A DNA stretch of 22,356 bases, taken from positions 1 to 22,356 of the forward strand of contig JBFWPF010000031.1 in NCBI GenBank assembly GCA_050250135.1, read 5' to 3'. The notes under the pieces were generated by a model. That model ran no database searches, was not told where the DNA came from, and saw only the letters and a list, made by a program, of their open reading frames with translations. This DNA is from JBFWPF01 sp050250135. GTDB lineage: Bacteria; Chlamydiota; Chlamydiia; Chlamydiales; JAFEGQ01. Both the position numbers and the translations under genes were made by a program. Shown here one piece after another: positions 6,863-14,741 of the stretch (position 1 is its first letter; each line of letters begins with the position of its first letter).

Positions 6863-8464
6863 TTACTTGCTAGGCCAGGTCCTCTCGATCGTATCGTCGA
6901 TGAGGAGGCAGATAAAGTTGCGGATCACCTCGGGTTGATAGAGGCAATAGTCGCGCAGCTGGCAAAGCCCTGCATGCCCCCCCGTTGCATCCAACAGCAT
7001 TGTCGGGGATTTAGTGGGATTGAAGAATTCCTCTACCTCCTTAACTTGCTGAGGGGTTAGGGAAGAGCTGCTGAGAGGGTCTTCGAGCTTCTGAACCAGG
7101 TTAGCAAGGGCAGCGTTGACCACACTCATTTTCGGCGCCACCCCCTTTTCGTCGGGGGTCATCACCCCCTGTAGGGCGGTATCGATGGCCGTCACGATTG
7201 GCCCCTTGAAGAGGCTGGCCCCCTTCAGTACAAACCAGTTACTGTTACACAGATCCTTCAAAAGGAGACTTATGGTGTCGTAGACAAGCGTCTCCTCCTC
7301 CGGATCCAAGACCTTTCGGGTAGCTTGAGTCGGGTTGGACGGAGCTGTCAGGGCCTCTTTGACATTCAGAAAGTAGCCATTGACCGCCTCGGTTGAGGTA
7401 GCTGAATAGATGGCGTCGGTGACCTGTGTCGCCGCGATGGAGGCGATCGCAGCAACCCCAAATTGGTTCAATTCGGGAATTTTCTGCTGGAGGTGGCCGA
7501 GGTGCTTTTTGAGTTTATCATAATAGTGGCGTCGGATCGCCTCCCGGTAGTCCTCTTTTGTCGTCCAAAACGGAGGGAGCAACAGCTTAGCCTGCTTAAG
7601 CTCACCCAGGACCTTTTGCTGAGCCTGCCTCCCCTCTTCCCTCTTCTTATTTTCAGGAGCGCCATGACTGCAGTACCCCCCCTGCATGATCTTTAGAGAG
7701 GCGAGAAGATAGGGCTTAAGCGTGGCCAACAGAGAGGTCTTAAAGCCGTTAAATCCAGTCTCCCCTACCCGCTCCCTCAATCCAGTACAGAGCTCATGCA
7801 CGATCTGTTTCAAACGGGTCTGAACCTGCTGATCCTCCCCTAAATAGTGGAGCTGCGCGCCCGTCTTTACCTGCACAGCAACCCCCACTCCAAGGCGGGC
7901 TCCAAGCTGGCAAAACTGACGGGCGTTTTCGTCCAAAGGGCCCATGTTCACGTGGGGGTAGATCGCCTTCTGCAGAACATCGGCCCACTCGTCGACAAGG
8001 CGTTGATCCTCCTCGGGGAGGATTTTCACAGGCTCAGCAAGGGGGCGAGGGGGAGCGGGCGGAGGAGGGGCCTCCTCGCTCAGGTGCTCCAGTTCGGGGA
8101 TAAAGGGGAAGATCTCATGAATCAGGTGGGTAAACTCGACAACAAAGGCATGGGCTGCCCGGTAGAGCTCCGTAAGGTCGATCGATTGCTGGGCCTCCCT
8201 CTGGATGAAGGAGAAGGCCCGCTCCACCACTTCGGAGACCCGCTGGGCAAATCCCCGCGCCTGCTCTTCATAAGAGGGGGCAGCACTCCCGACGAAGGTC
8301 TGAAAGGGCTGCGGACCCCAGGTAAAGCCCCCTATAGGTCCCTGAGCTAAGGGCTCTTCAGCTGCTTCGGTGGGGTCGTGCTCTTCGGGCGTTGGCTCCT
8401 GAGCGGGGCCATACCCCAACCAGCTCCAGCCCCAAGCTCCCCAAGTCTGCGTCCCTTCTGTCAT
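6863..8464 (-). CDS. Hypothetical protein, helical, proline-rich linker
   Basis: About 533 residues from ATG at 8464; a TTG at 8503 would add 13. I prefer 8464 because a TTGAAT-17-TATCCT promoter (8494-8522) would start the RNA near 8487, downstream of the TTG. No family is recognised. Visible features (numbered from ATG 8464) are a Trp/Gly-rich N-terminus (TWGAWGWSWLGYGP), an acidic stretch, amphipathic helices, a proline-rich linker APPPPAPPRPLAEP near 130, and then a long mostly helical body with Gln/Lys-rich segments and few charged clusters. There is no signal peptide or transmembrane segment. The Pro linker and helical body resemble secreted effectors of intracellular bacteria in general character only; that is inference. 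mtaB follows 28 bases downstream and may be cotranscribed. Confidence 0.75.
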   Translation of the reverse strand: MTEGTQTWGAWGWSWLGYGPAQEPTPEEHDPTEAAEEPLAQGPIGGFTWGPQPFQTFVGSAAPSYEEQARGFAQRVSEVVERAFSFIQREAQQSIDLTELYRAAHAFVVEFTHLIHEIFPFIPELEHLSEEAPPPPAPPRPLAEPVKILPEEDQRLVDEWADVLQKAIYPHVNMGPLDENARQFCQLGARLGVGVAVQVKTGAQLHYLGEDQQVQTRLKQIVHELCTGLRERVGETGFNGFKTSLLATLKPYLLASLKIMQGGYCSHGAPENKKREEGRQAQQKVLGELKQAKLLLPPFWTTKEDYREAIRRHYYDKLKKHLGHLQQKIPELNQFGVAAIASIAATQVTDAIYSATSTEAVNGYFLNVKEALTAPSNPTQATRKVLDPEEETLVYDTISLLLKDLCNSNWFVLKGASLFKGPIVTAIDTALQGVMTPDEKGVAPKMSVVNAALANLVQKLEDPLSSSSLTPQQVKEVEEFFNPTKSPTMLLDATGGHAGLCQLRDYCLYQPEVIRNFICLLIDDTIERTWPSK

Positions 8465-8493
8465 CTTATTCACCCGTTTTCTTGCTTGGAAAT

Positions 8494-8522
8494 AGGATAG
8501 CAATTCCTCTTATTTAATTCAA
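8494..8522 (-). promoter_or_regulatory. Sigma70-like promoter for the 6863-8464 gene
   Basis: On the minus strand TTGAAT (8522-8517) is followed by a 17-base spacer and TATCCT (8499-8494). It sits in the AT-rich gap between divergent genes. The predicted start is near 8487, about 23 bases before the ATG at 8464. The spacing is ideal and the boxes match consensus at 4 of 6 (-35) and 4 of 6 (-10) positions. Confidence 0.5.
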
Positions 8523-8579
8523 ACAGAAGCAGTTGTAGGGTAAATTGATGTATTAAAAAATTTAGTGTAATTTCAGGCT

Positions 8580-8804
8580 ATGAGAGTCACCGATAAACAA
8601 CTTGTGATTAGCGAAGCGATTGTGATCCAATGGGATGCGATTCGCACGCTTAAGTTCTTAGAAAACAAGCTCTTAGTCTTGTTGGATGAGGGGGTAGTGG
8701 TCGAGGTGACCGGCCTTACCGACCGGGAGATCGACTCGGTCTTCACGGCTTACAGCCGACACCTTACTTCCAAAGGCCGGGCACTTGCTCCCGGATTGAA
8801 GTAA
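8580..8804 (+). CDS. Small hypothetical protein, 74 residues
   Basis: ATG at 8580 opens a 74-codon frame. The product is soluble with alternating beta-like and helical segments: KQLVISEAIVIQWDAI, then LENKLLVLLDEGVVVEVTGL, then a helix REIDSVFTAYSRHL. No family is recognised; a small beta-sheet regulatory or binding domain is possible. Only a weak AGG lies just before the ATG. The gene is divergent from the 6863-8464 gene across an AT-rich 115-base gap, and its last 41 bases overlap the 3' end of radC on the other strand. Codon use looks like real coding sequence, but the evidence is limited to that and the intergenic promoter-like A/T richness. Confidence 0.55.
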   Translation: MRVTDKQLVISEAIVIQWDAIRTLKFLENKLLVLLDEGVVVEVTGLTDREIDSVFTAYSRHLTSKGRALAPGLK

Positions 8805-9450
8805 AGCGGCCCCGCCCGATCACGAGGTGGTCAAAGAGGGGCATCTCAAGTACTCGACTTACATTAAGCAACTTACGGGTCAGGGCGATATCCTCGTCGG
8901 AGGGGGTAGGGTCGCCGCTGGGGTGGTTGTGGGCAACGGTAAGGGCGGCGGCCCGGTGGCGGATAGCAGGGGCAAAGATCTCCCTGGGGTGGGCAAGGGC
9001 CCGGGTGAGGGTTCCGACCGATACGAGGTGGGTTCCAATGGGCTGCCCCTTAGCGTTGTGAAGGAGGAGGAGGATCCGCTCCTCGGTCGCCCCCTCAAGT
9101 TTGGGGCGAAGTAGAGCGTAGGCCTCGGCCGATGTCCGGATGGAGCGGGCGGGGGGGAGGCTGGGGGTTAGCCGCTGGGCGAGGGCAAAGGCGGCCCGGA
9201 GCTGGACCGCCTTGGCGGGACCAACGCCGGGGATCTGGGTGAGTTCACCGATCGAGGCATCAGCGAGGCGGGTGAGGTTCCCAAAGTGGGTGAGGAGCTC
9301 TTCGGCCAGATGGGTGACCGGCCTTCCGGGTGTGCCGCTACCGAGAAGGATTGCGAGGAGCTCGGCGGGAGAGAGGGCCTCCTCCCCCTCTGCCACGAGC
9401 CGCTCACGGGGGCGGATCGCTTCAGGCATCTTTTTAATGGGGCAGGTCAT
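8764..9450 (-). CDS. radC: RadC/YeeS-family JAMM protein
   Basis: 228 residues, the normal length for RadC. The N-terminal helix-hairpin-helix region (about 60-95) has ELTQIPGVGPAKAVQLRAAFALA. The C-terminal JAB/MPN-like domain carries the metal-binding motif HNHPSGDPTPSDED with His174, His176 and Asp187. The historic link to DNA repair is doubtful; the fold predicts a metal-dependent hydrolase of unknown substrate. The ATG (9450) overlaps the hflX TGA by 4 bases. Met8 (MPEAIRPRERL) also fits the family start, so the N-terminus is uncertain by 7 residues. It is the last gene of the phnP-hflX-radC set, and its 3' end runs antisense into the 74-codon gene. Confidence 0.93.
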   Translation of the reverse strand: MTCPIKKMPEAIRPRERLVAEGEEALSPAELLAILLGSGTPGRPVTHLAEELLTHFGNLTRLADASIGELTQIPGVGPAKAVQLRAAFALAQRLTPSLPPARSIRTSAEAYALLRPKLEGATEERILLLLHNAKGQPIGTHLVSVGTLTRALAHPREIFAPAIRHRAAALTVAHNHPSGDPTPSDEDIALTRKLLNVSRVLEMPLFDHLVIGRGRFTSIREQVPGLWK

Positions 9451-10721
9451 GTTACGTAGTGCTCAACCCGGTGGATCAGCTGGGCGGGAACGCGGGCCCG
9501 GATCAGGATATCGTTCTCCTCATACTCTTGGCTGAGGACCTCGCCGGTGCGGAGGAGTTCGCTGACAAGGGCGTAGTCGCTTTGGGGGATGCGGAGGGAG
9601 AGCTCCTTGCGCAAGGCGGCTAGCTCCTCCTCCATCCGCTCAGCTAAGTGGTCAAAGCCGCTCTTTTCGAGGGCCGAGATGGGGACCGTTTTGGGGTAGA
9701 GGGTGCGGAGCTTAAGGGCCATCCCACTCCCCTTGTCGGCCTTGTTGAGGAGGGTGATGGTCGGTTTGTCCGAGGCGCCCAGCTCTTTGAGGACGGCGAG
9801 GGTCTCCTGGCTCTGCTCAACGGCGGTTGGGCTCGAGGCGTCGATGACATGGAGGAGGACATCGGCAAAGGTGACCTCCTCGAGTGTGCTCTTGAAAGCG
9901 GCGACAAGGCCGTGGGGGAGCTTCCGGATAAAACCGACGGTGTCGATGAGGAGGACCTTTTGCTTGTTGGGGAGGAGAAATTGGCGGGTAGTGGTGTCTA
10001 GGGTGGCAAAGAGCTGGTCTTCGACGAGGACATCGGAGCCGGTGAGGGCGTTGAGGAGGGTCGACTTGCCGGCGTTGGTGTAGCCGACGATGGCAAAGAT
10101 GGGGGTGCCGGAGGATTGGCGGGCCGAGCGCTGGGTGGCCCGGTGCTTGCGGACCTCCTCGAGCTGCTTGAGGAGGCGGGCCTCTTTGTGTTCGAGAAGG
10201 CGCCGGTCGATCTCGATCTGCTTCTCCCCTGCCCCTTTAACGGCAAGGCCGCCGCCCCGCTGACGGGAGAGGTGGGTCCAGAGCCGCTTGAGGCGGGGAA
10301 ATTCGTAGCGGACCTTGGCCAGGTCGATCTGGATATGGGCCTCTTTGGTGCGAGCGTGCTTGGCAAAGACATCGAGTATAATCTCGGTCCGGTCGAGGAC
10401 GGTCCGCTTGAGCGCCTTTTCGAGGTTCCGCTGCTGGCTGGGAGAGACGTCGAAGTCGAGGACGACAAGGTCGATGGTGTGCTCCTCGATCGCCTCCTTG
10501 AGGGCTTCGACCTTGCCCGAGCCGAGGTAGGTCGTGGGGTCGACCGAACGTAAGGGAAGGGGGAGCCTTGTGATCGTCTCGAGGCCGTAGGTGTCAGAGA
10601 GGGCTTTAAGCTCTTGGAGGTGCTCCTCGCACACGGCCTGCTTGCCGGCCGAATAGGTGCCGACGAGAAGGGCCCTCGGAGGGGTGTCGCCAAAGCTCTT
10701 CCAATCGGGCATCTCTTCCAT
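9447..10721 (-). CDS. hflX: Ribosome-associated GTPase HflX
   Basis: GTPase that binds the 50S subunit and, in other bacteria, splits stalled or stressed 70S ribosomes. It has 424 residues. The N-terminal HflX domain (about 15-180) includes YLGSGK, DFDVSPSQQRNLE and the Gly-rich GGGLAVKGAGEKQIEIDRR. The G domain has G1 GYTNAGKST (213-221), the switch FATLDTTTR, G3 DTVGFI (260-265), G4 NKAD (326-329) and G5-like SAL (349-351). The ATG follows the TAG of the phnP-like gene with no gap, and the TGA overlaps the radC ATG. The hflX/phnP-type pair matches an order I recall from Chlamydia (CT379-CT380). Confidence 0.96.
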   Translation of the reverse strand: MEEMPDWKSFGDTPPRALLVGTYSAGKQAVCEEHLQELKALSDTYGLETITRLPLPLRSVDPTTYLGSGKVEALKEAIEEHTIDLVVLDFDVSPSQQRNLEKALKRTVLDRTEIILDVFAKHARTKEAHIQIDLAKVRYEFPRLKRLWTHLSRQRGGGLAVKGAGEKQIEIDRRLLEHKEARLLKQLEEVRKHRATQRSARQSSGTPIFAIVGYTNAGKSTLLNALTGSDVLVEDQLFATLDTTTRQFLLPNKQKVLLIDTVGFIRKLPHGLVAAFKSTLEEVTFADVLLHVIDASSPTAVEQSQETLAVLKELGASDKPTITLLNKADKGSGMALKLRTLYPKTVPISALEKSGFDHLAERMEEELAALRKELSLRIPQSDYALVSELLRTGEVLSQEYEENDILIRARVPAQLIHRVEHYVT

Positions 10722-11498
10722 CTACAGCCTTATCTCCAAGCCATCAAAACCCATCGAGACCCCCTTAGGGAGCCCCTTTTCGGTTTGGGCGTAATCGAGT
10801 TCGTGAGCGGTGTGGACGAGGTAGGTTTTTTCAGCGCCGCTCCGCTGCGCAAACTGAACCGCCTCCTCCACGGTGAAGTGGATGGGGGTGGGCTGAGTAC
10901 GCAGCGCACTCAAGATTAACACACGGACCCCTTGGAGATCCTCAAAAATCGTTTCGGGGTAGCGGGCGATATCGGTCACATAGGCGAGGGGGCCGATCCG
11001 GTAGCCGGTGACCGGCATACCCCCTTGCAAGTAGGTAAAATAGGTGAGCGGAAGCCCCTCAAAGGTGGCGCTCCCCCGCTCCCCCTCAAGGGTTTGAAAG
11101 GCAAGCTGCGCCGCCAAGTTGATCCCGGGAGCCGGCTCAGTGAAGAGGTGGGCAAAGCGGCGCTCCAAATCGCCCCTGCTCGAGGCCGAGAGGAGGCAGG
11201 GAAGGGGTTTGTGCTGGAGCAGAAAGAAGACACGGAGCTCATCGATGCCGCCGATATGGTCGTAGTGGGTGTGGGTGAAGAGGCAGCCGTCGAGACGGTC
11301 GATTTTGTGGGTGAGGGCCTGCTGCCGAAAGTCGGGGCCGGCGTCGATAAGGAAGCGCCTTCCCTCCCATTCGAGGAGGGCTGAGGTGCGGAGCCGCCGG
11401 TTTTTGGGATCGGATGAGGTGCAGACGGCGCAGGAGCAGCCGATAACGGGGACACCCATCGAGGCGCCGGTGCCAAGGAGGAGGAGACGATTCGTCAT
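10722..11498 (-). CDS. PhnP-like metallo-beta-lactamase-fold hydrolase
   Basis: 258 residues. A structural zinc site is suggested by Cys21, Cys23 and Cys26 in GCSCAVC, the positions known in E. coli PhnP. The catalytic motif is THTHYDHIGG with His76, His78, Asp80 and His81; Tyr replaces the usual Ala. TGASMGVPVIGC near the start is characteristic of PhnP-like phosphodiesterases. Later ligands are plausible at Asp175 (YVTDIA) and His227 (LVHTAH). With no phn genes nearby, a carbon-phosphorus lyase role is unlikely. A general cyclic or nucleotide phosphodiesterase role is the better inference. It is first in the minus-strand trio, divergent from the FAD oxidoreductase 45 bases away; no clear Shine-Dalgarno. 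Confidence 0.88.
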   Translation of the reverse strand: MTNRLLLLGTGASMGVPVIGCSCAVCTSSDPKNRRLRTSALLEWEGRRFLIDAGPDFRQQALTHKIDRLDGCLFTHTHYDHIGGIDELRVFFLLQHKPLPCLLSASSRGDLERRFAHLFTEPAPGINLAAQLAFQTLEGERGSATFEGLPLTYFTYLQGGMPVTGYRIGPLAYVTDIARYPETIFEDLQGVRVLILSALRTQPTPIHFTVEEAVQFAQRSGAEKTYLVHTAHELDYAQTEKGLPKGVSMGFDGLEIRL

Positions 11499-11543
11499 GA
11501 TCCAATGTTGCCAGGGAGGGGGGGAAGATGCAATGCTTGGGGG

Positions 11544-12428
11544 ATGGAATCGGTAGCGATCATTGGAGCGGGCTTTGCCGGGATGGCGGCCTGCTACCTC
11601 CTCTCAAAGGGGGGGTATCGGGTAACCCTCTACGACGAAGGGGGGATCGGGGCGGGGGCCTCAGGGGTCTCCCCTGGCCTTCTCCACCCCTACCCGGGAA
11701 AGTTCCCGAAGCGGAAAGGGGCCCTCTTTGCCGAAGCGATGGCGCTAGTCGAAGTGGCGGGAGAGGGGGCAGTCCGCTCCAGGGGGATCGTCCGGATCGC
11801 TACGGGGGCAGCGCAGGGGCTCTACTTCAAGCGGCTCGCCCGCAAAAGCGACGATGTCGAGAGCTGGGAGGGGGGGATCCTGATTACCAGCGGAGTCACC
11901 CTCAACACGAGGGCCTATCTCCAAGGTCTATGGAGGGAGAGCGAGCGGATAGGGGCTCAGTTTATCCAGATGCGCATCGAAGAGAAACCCGATGCCGACT
12001 GGGTCGTCTATGCAACCGGAGCGGCAACGCCGGTCGAGGCTCTGAGGGTAAAGGGGCAGGTCTTAGAGCTCGAGTGGCCCCAAGGGGTCCCTCCCCTCCC
12101 CCACAGCATAATAGGGAGAAAATACCTGGTGATGGAGGGGGACCGGTGCGTGGTCGGAGCGACCTTTGAAGAGGAGTTCGACTCCCCTGAGCCCGACGAA
12201 GCCTTTGCGATAAAGGAGCTTCTGCCCGAAGCCATCGCCCTCTGCCCGGCGTTAAAGGGGGCAAAGGTAGTGGGAGTCCGGGCCGGAATCCGGGCCTGCC
12301 TGCCCGAACCTGCGCTCATTCGACTTGGGCCCACCAGCTGGGCGATTGCGGGCCTTGGCTCTAAGGGGCTGCTGAATCACGCCCACCTTGCCCACAAATT
12401 GCTTAACGCTCTATCAGTTGGGGAATGA
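11544..12428 (+). CDS. FAD-dependent oxidoreductase (DAO family, MnmC-oxidase-like)
   Basis: 294 residues from ATG at 11544, chosen because the Rossmann strand SVAIIGAGFAG must lie at the N-terminus. An upstream ATG at 11505 would add 13 Gly/Arg-rich residues that look non-coding. The dinucleotide motif GAGFAG (8-13) ends its beta-alpha-beta with an acidic residue in TLYDEG. GAGASGVSPGLLHPY resembles the GASGNRQGALYP segment of the MnmC oxidase domain. The C-terminal motif VRAGIRACLP plus AGLGSKGLLNHAHLA is the usual DAO flavin-closing region. It may oxidise cmnm5U34 of tRNA or a small amine; there is no MnmC methyltransferase half. A G-rich sequence directly precedes the ATG, and the stop overlaps the MFS start by 4 bases. 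Confidence 0.85.
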   Translation: MESVAIIGAGFAGMAACYLLSKGGYRVTLYDEGGIGAGASGVSPGLLHPYPGKFPKRKGALFAEAMALVEVAGEGAVRSRGIVRIATGAAQGLYFKRLARKSDDVESWEGGILITSGVTLNTRAYLQGLWRESERIGAQFIQMRIEEKPDADWVVYATGAATPVEALRVKGQVLELEWPQGVPPLPHSIIGRKYLVMEGDRCVVGATFEEEFDSPEPDEAFAIKELLPEAIALCPALKGAKVVGVRAGIRACLPEPALIRLGPTSWAIAGLGSKGLLNHAHLAHKLLNALSVGE

Positions 12429-13687
12429 GAGCGCCCCAGTTTCATCCCTTGCGCTGGCTGATCTTCTTCCTCTCGGTCGCCTTCTACTACTATGAGTATG
12501 TCCTCCGTGTCTCCCCGAGTGTGATGGTTCCCCAGCTTGAGCAGTCCTTTGGGATTGCGGCGGGGACGGTGGGGACGATCAGCGCCTTTTACTTCTTTGC
12601 CTACGCCCCCCTCCAGTTTCCGATCGGGATCCTGATGGACCGCTTCGGGGCCCGAAAGCTCCTCGTCTTTGCCTCCACCGTCTGCGGCCTTGGGGGGCTC
12701 GCCTTTGGCTTTGCTCCCCAAGTTTGGCTTGCCGAGGGGGGGCGCTTTTTGATGGGGACCGGCTCGGCCTTTGCCTTTATCGGGATGATCTACATCTGCC
12801 ACCACTGGTTCCCCCTCCATACCGTGGGCCTCTTAATCGGGATCGGGAATTCGATCGGGATGATCGGGGCGGTGACCGGTGAGGGGCCGATCAGTCTGGG
12901 GGTTGCGGCTTGGGGGTGGCGGGCGGTCGCCATCGGCCTAGGGATCCTTGGGCTTCTTTTAGCCCTAATCATGTACATCGCGATGCGGCGGGAGGACAGG
13001 GCCCACCTCGTCCACGCCCCTGAAGAGCACCGGTGGCGCCAGCTCCTTGCCCAGGTCAAAATCGTCTGCCTCAATCCCCAAACGTGGATCAATGCGCTCG
13101 GCAACATGACCTTCTACGCCACCACCGTCGCCTTTGCCGGCCTCTGGGGGGTCCCCTTTATTCAGGTCGCCTACCAAGTGGACAACTCGCTCGCCGCCTT
13201 TGCCGCGTCGATGATCTACGTCGGCTTTATTGTGGGCGGCCCCCTTATCGGCTGGATCTCCGACCGGATGGGGCAGGAAAAGGTCCCCCTGATGGCCACC
13301 TCCCTCTTAACCCTGTTTGCCTTCGTCCCGGTCCTCTACCTCACCTTCCTACCTATCGAAGTCGTCTATGGCCTCCTCTTCCTCACTGGGGCCTTCTCAG
13401 CAGGCACCCTCCTTAACTTCCGCTTTGCCACTTCGGTCAACCCTCAAGAAGCAAAGGGGACGGCCATCGCCTTTACCAACACGGTCGCCTTTATCGGCGG
13501 CGCCCTTTTCCAAACGGGGATCGGCTACACCCTCCAGGCCTTTTGGACCGGGACCCAAGTCGATGGGATCACCCTCTACCCGCTGGTGGGCTACCAGACG
13601 GTCCTCACCCTCTTCCCCGCCACGCTAATCGCCGCCTTTATCCTCCTCAAGGAGCCCGAGCATGGACGAAAAAGAGCTCGATCCTGA
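12425..13687 (+). CDS. MFS transporter, 12 transmembrane helices
   Basis: 420 residues with about 12 hydrophobic helices and a central cytoplasmic loop near 190-215 (MRREDRAHLVHAPEEHRWRQ). The MFS motif A is visible after helix 2 (GILMDRFGARKLL) and a related one in the second half (GWISDRMGQEKVPL). The N-terminal helix segment FYYYEYVLRVSPSVMVPQLE recalls a transporter subfamily that, from memory, is frequent in Legionella and Coxiella; substrates there are mostly unknown. It should import or export a small solute across the inner membrane. The start overlaps the oxidoreductase stop (ATGA), and the last 26 bases overlap msrB. Confidence 0.93.
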   Translation: MRAPQFHPLRWLIFFLSVAFYYYEYVLRVSPSVMVPQLEQSFGIAAGTVGTISAFYFFAYAPLQFPIGILMDRFGARKLLVFASTVCGLGGLAFGFAPQVWLAEGGRFLMGTGSAFAFIGMIYICHHWFPLHTVGLLIGIGNSIGMIGAVTGEGPISLGVAAWGWRAVAIGLGILGLLLALIMYIAMRREDRAHLVHAPEEHRWRQLLAQVKIVCLNPQTWINALGNMTFYATTVAFAGLWGVPFIQVAYQVDNSLAAFAASMIYVGFIVGGPLIGWISDRMGQEKVPLMATSLLTLFAFVPVLYLTFLPIEVVYGLLFLTGAFSAGTLLNFRFATSVNPQEAKGTAIAFTNTVAFIGGALFQTGIGYTLQAFWTGTQVDGITLYPLVGYQTVLTLFPATLIAAFILLKEPEHGRKRARS

Positions 13688-14027
13688 GGCCTACCGGGTG
13701 ATGCGGCAGAAGGGGACCGAGCCCCCCTTCTCGGGCGAGTATGTCGACTGCAAAAAGGAGGGGGTTTACCATTGCAAGCTGTGTGGGCAACCCCTCTTCG
13801 GCTCCGATGACAAGTTCGATTCGGGGAGCGGCTGGCCGAGCTACACACAGGCGATAGCGGATGGGGTCGTTACCCTGAAGACCGACACCTCCCATGGGAT
13901 GATCCGGACCGAGGTGCTCTGCTCCCGCTGTGGTAGCCACCTGGGCCATGTTTTTCCTGACGGACCGGAGCCTACGGGTAGGCGCTACTGCATCAATTCG
14001 ATCTGCCTAAACTTGGAGGAGAAATGA
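13662..14027 (+). CDS. msrB: Peptide-methionine (R)-S-oxide reductase MsrB
   Basis: Repairs methionine-R-sulfoxide in oxidised proteins. At 121 residues it is a compact single-domain MsrB. The entry motif GTEPPFSGEY (18-27) is followed by zinc-binding Cys38/Cys41 (CKLC) and Cys87/Cys90 (CSRC), SGSGWPSY (54-61), GSHLGHVFPDGP and the catalytic Cys110 in RRYCINS. There is no fused MsrA and no signal peptide, so it acts in the cytosol. AAGGAG (13649-13654) lies 7 bases before the ATG and fixes the start inside the MFS gene. The stop overlaps the DUF502 start by 4 bases. Cotranscription with a flavin oxidoreductase suggests redox stress, but this is inference. Confidence 0.96.
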   Translation: MDEKELDPEAYRVMRQKGTEPPFSGEYVDCKKEGVYHCKLCGQPLFGSDDKFDSGSGWPSYTQAIADGVVTLKTDTSHGMIRTEVLCSRCGSHLGHVFPDGPEPTGRRYCINSICLNLEEK

Positions 14028-14620
14028 AGTGGGTTAAGAAGATCCTCTGGGATGGGATCAAGACCGTTGTCCCCTTGGCGATTACCATTGCCCTGGTGGT
14101 CTGGGTCCTGCGCGCCATCGAATCGGCCTTTGGGTGGCTGATCAAGAAGGTCATCGGCCCTGAGCACTACTTCGATGGGCTCGGCCTCCTCGTCGGCCTC
14201 GGGCTCGTGATCGTTGCCGGCATTTTGATGAACACTTGGCTGACCCGGAAGGTGTACAGTTGGGGAGAGGCTGTTCTTAGGCGGATTCCCCTTGTGAAAA
14301 CGCTCTACAATGCGATGGTCGACCTGATGGCCTTTTTTGATAGCGCGAAAAAATCAAAGGCGGGGTATGCGGTGATGGTCACCTTTCCGGGCGGCAGCCG
14401 CCTTCTCGGTATTTTGACTCTCAAAGAGGTGAAGAACCTGGGCACCGGCTCTCCCGATGAGGTGGCGGTCTACTTTCCGATGAGCTACCAGATAGGTGGC
14501 TACACCTTGATGGTCCCGAGTTCGATGGTGGAGCGGATCGAGATGTCGGTGGAGAAGGCGATGAGCTTTGCCGTTACCGCCGGCATGACCCGCTCCTCAG
14601 AAAAAGCTCCAAACGCCTAA
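14024..14620 (+). CDS. DUF502 family inner-membrane protein
   Basis: 198 residues. Two hydrophobic helices are visible, about 14-41 (VVPLAITIALVVWVLRAIES) and 52-74 (GLGLLVGLGLVIVAGIL). A cytosolic or periplasmic domain follows with the family signature PLVKTLYNAMVDLMAFF and the late motif LMVPSSMVERIEMSVEKAM near AVTAGM. This arrangement is that of DUF502, a widely conserved membrane family of unknown function. The Shine-Dalgarno GGAGGAG lies within the msrB 3' end, and the ATG overlaps the msrB stop. It is the last gene of the plus-strand operon. Confidence 0.9.
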   Translation: MKWVKKILWDGIKTVVPLAITIALVVWVLRAIESAFGWLIKKVIGPEHYFDGLGLLVGLGLVIVAGILMNTWLTRKVYSWGEAVLRRIPLVKTLYNAMVDLMAFFDSAKKSKAGYAVMVTFPGGSRLLGILTLKEVKNLGTGSPDEVAVYFPMSYQIGGYTLMVPSSMVERIEMSVEKAMSFAVTAGMTRSSEKAPNA

Positions 14621-14741
14621 CCACAGACGCTACGACCCTATTACCCATTGTCCCAAGGGGGCGGCGGTGGGTGGCCAGATGGCCGCCCTCTGTCAATGCC
14701 CTCAGGAGGCTATACCCAATCAGGGGCTTAAGGAGTACCCC
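14621..14741. other. Convergent intergenic gap with GC-rich hairpin
   Basis: Between the DUF502 gene and the convergent secreted-protein gene. GGGCGGC (14659-14665) pairs with GCCGCCC (14682-14688), extendable to 9 bp with one G-U. AGGGG and CCCCT near 14715-14735 form a weaker stem. No T-run follows on either strand, so intrinsic termination is only possible, not shown. Confidence 0.4.

Noticed and set aside
11528..12169. 213-codon alternative frame in the FAD oxidoreductase
   Set aside because: No Rossmann motif in that frame; Arg/Gly/Pro-rich, typical of a shifted frame.
11544..12428. Bifunctional MnmC
   Set aside because: Only the flavin oxidase part is present; no SAM-methyltransferase domain is encoded before it.
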